In this document: positions 36,795-37,342 of the stretch, in pieces
Position numbering within the stretch: the first letter of the stretch is position 1
Layout of the letters: each line of letters opens with the position of its first letter
Source of the DNA: Sanchytrium tribonematis
Lineage: Eukaryota; Sanchytriomycota; Sanchytriomycetes; Sanchytriales; Sanchytriaceae
Length of the DNA: 37,342 nt
Direction: 5' to 3'
Assembly: GCA_018985235.1 (NCBI GenBank)
Contig: JADGIG010000029.1
Location: 1 to 37,342 of the forward strand
Notes under the pieces: model-generated
What the model saw: only the letters and a program-made list of their open reading frames with translations
The model's database searches: none
What the model was told of the DNA's origin: nothing
Made by a program: the position numbers and the translations under genes

Positions 36795-37292
36795 TTAAAT
36801 TAAAGACCAAAGAAAAATGGATAGAGCAGCTAGTGATTGAATTGTATTACCAGTTCCAAATACCGTGCTACTTTTTCCATTTAAAGGTTCTCTCAAGTTA
36901 TAGTCCGGCGCAGTTGTGGCACATTTGTATTTGTTTAAGCAATCAGATTTACAGGCTTGTTCATTTGCCTTACCACCACAATTCTGAGAACACCTAGTTT
37001 TGACTTCACTACACTCAAAATATAAAATTGTATCTGTAAACATGAGAAGCTTCGGTTCAATCTTGTCTCCGCAAATGCATTTATAGTTGAGAGTATCTGC
37101 ATCACATGAATTAGTAATTGGTTCCGGGGTATCAGAAGAGTAACAAACCATTTTACAAGCGTAGACTTGTCTCCCACACCACGATGCTTTTAGGGATACA
37201 TCTATTGATTTGGTATAATTAACATCCCAGTCAGCAACCGTTTCTACATTTTGAGCAAACACGATAACAAAAGTTAATAATAAAATGAACAT
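36795..37292 (-). CDS. Cys-rich GPI-anchored protein resembling fungal DUF7707
   Basis: A 165-residue product from the ATG at 37292. Nine codons further up the frame begins with TTG, so that start is not used. It has a signal peptide (MFILLLTFVIVFAQ) and a Cys-rich domain with SWCGRQVYACKMVC, NSCDADTLNYKCICGDK, a LYFECSEVKTRCSQNCGG segment and CKSDCLNKYKCA. It ends in a Ser/Thr-rich spacer and hydrophobic tail (IQSLAALSIFLWSLI) typical of a GPI-anchor signal. The Cys order (WC...C...C, N-x-CD-x-x-TL-x-Y-x-C-x-C, ...C...C...C) is that of the fungal DUF7707 family as I remember it. Function unknown; probably on the cell wall or plasma membrane. Confidence 0.72.
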   Translation of the reverse strand: MFILLLTFVIVFAQNVETVADWDVNYTKSIDVSLKASWCGRQVYACKMVCYSSDTPEPITNSCDADTLNYKCICGDKIEPKLLMFTDTILYFECSEVKTRCSQNCGGKANEQACKSDCLNKYKCATTAPDYNLREPLNGKSSTVFGTGNTIQSLAALSIFLWSLI

Positions 37293-37342
37293 GTGCCGTT
37301 TGAAGGAAAATACGTTCAAAAGTTTGATTCATTTCTAATTAA

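Overview
The window is AT-rich, gene-dense nuclear DNA from a eukaryote with very short intergenic spaces. Gene content points to an early-diverging fungus or close relative. Fungal-type signals are a Cys-rich GPI-anchored protein resembling fungal DUF7707, a 7TM-RGS protein and an endosulfine. A repeat protein resembling axonemal SAXO proteins suggests a flagellated (zoosporic) stage. A Rozella- or chytrid-like lineage is an inference from content only.

The most striking feature is the introns. Seven genes are each interrupted once, and every interruption is explained by an intron of exactly 19 nt: GTA at the 5' end, TAG at the 3' end, an invariant T at position 12, A at 14 and pyrimidine at 15 (consensus GTA-N8-T-N-A-Y-N-TAG). 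The A at position 14 is the likely branch point, only 5 nt from the last intron base. Removing the 19 nt restores a SAC phosphatase, a leucine-rich-repeat protein, a GAF-GAF-PAS cyclase, the membrane anchor of an FG-GAP protein, the acidic tail of a 14-3-3 protein, the prenylated Cys-X-Cys end of a Rab5 GTPase, and the second UBA domain plus His box of a USP5-type deubiquitinase.

Layout. 1-2958: gene-poor, decayed DNA with a Tc1/mariner fossil, a pogo-type fragment and unidentified broken reading frames. 2959-9000: mitochondrial carrier, DsbA-like protein, NAA38-like LSm protein, BRCT protein, 7TM-RGS protein, FHIP-family protein. 9184-13862: CAP10 glycosyltransferase, At4g15545-like coiled-coil protein, a membrane protein, a small secreted protein, endosulfine, dienelactone hydrolase. 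13902-19783: SAC phosphatase, S-adenosylmethionine decarboxylase, small basic protein, SAXO-like protein, F-box/ankyrin protein, PP1-docking peptide. 19820-24863: LRR protein followed by the cyclase. 24922-30526: FG-GAP membrane protein, small membrane protein, BET1 SNARE, phospholipase B, 14-3-3, Rab5. 31134-37292: second CAP10 glycosyltransferase, USP5, an unrecognised 443-residue protein, and the Cys-rich GPI protein.

Themes: endosomal traffic (Rab5, FHIP, BET1, SAC phosphatase), cAMP and phosphorylation signalling (cyclase, LRR protein, RGS protein, endosulfine, 14-3-3, PP1-docking protein) and the secretory or cell-surface route (two CAP10 enzymes, phospholipase B, FG-GAP, Cys-rich GPI protein). 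Neighbouring genes often end within a few bases of each other. No rRNA, tRNA or CRISPR was seen.
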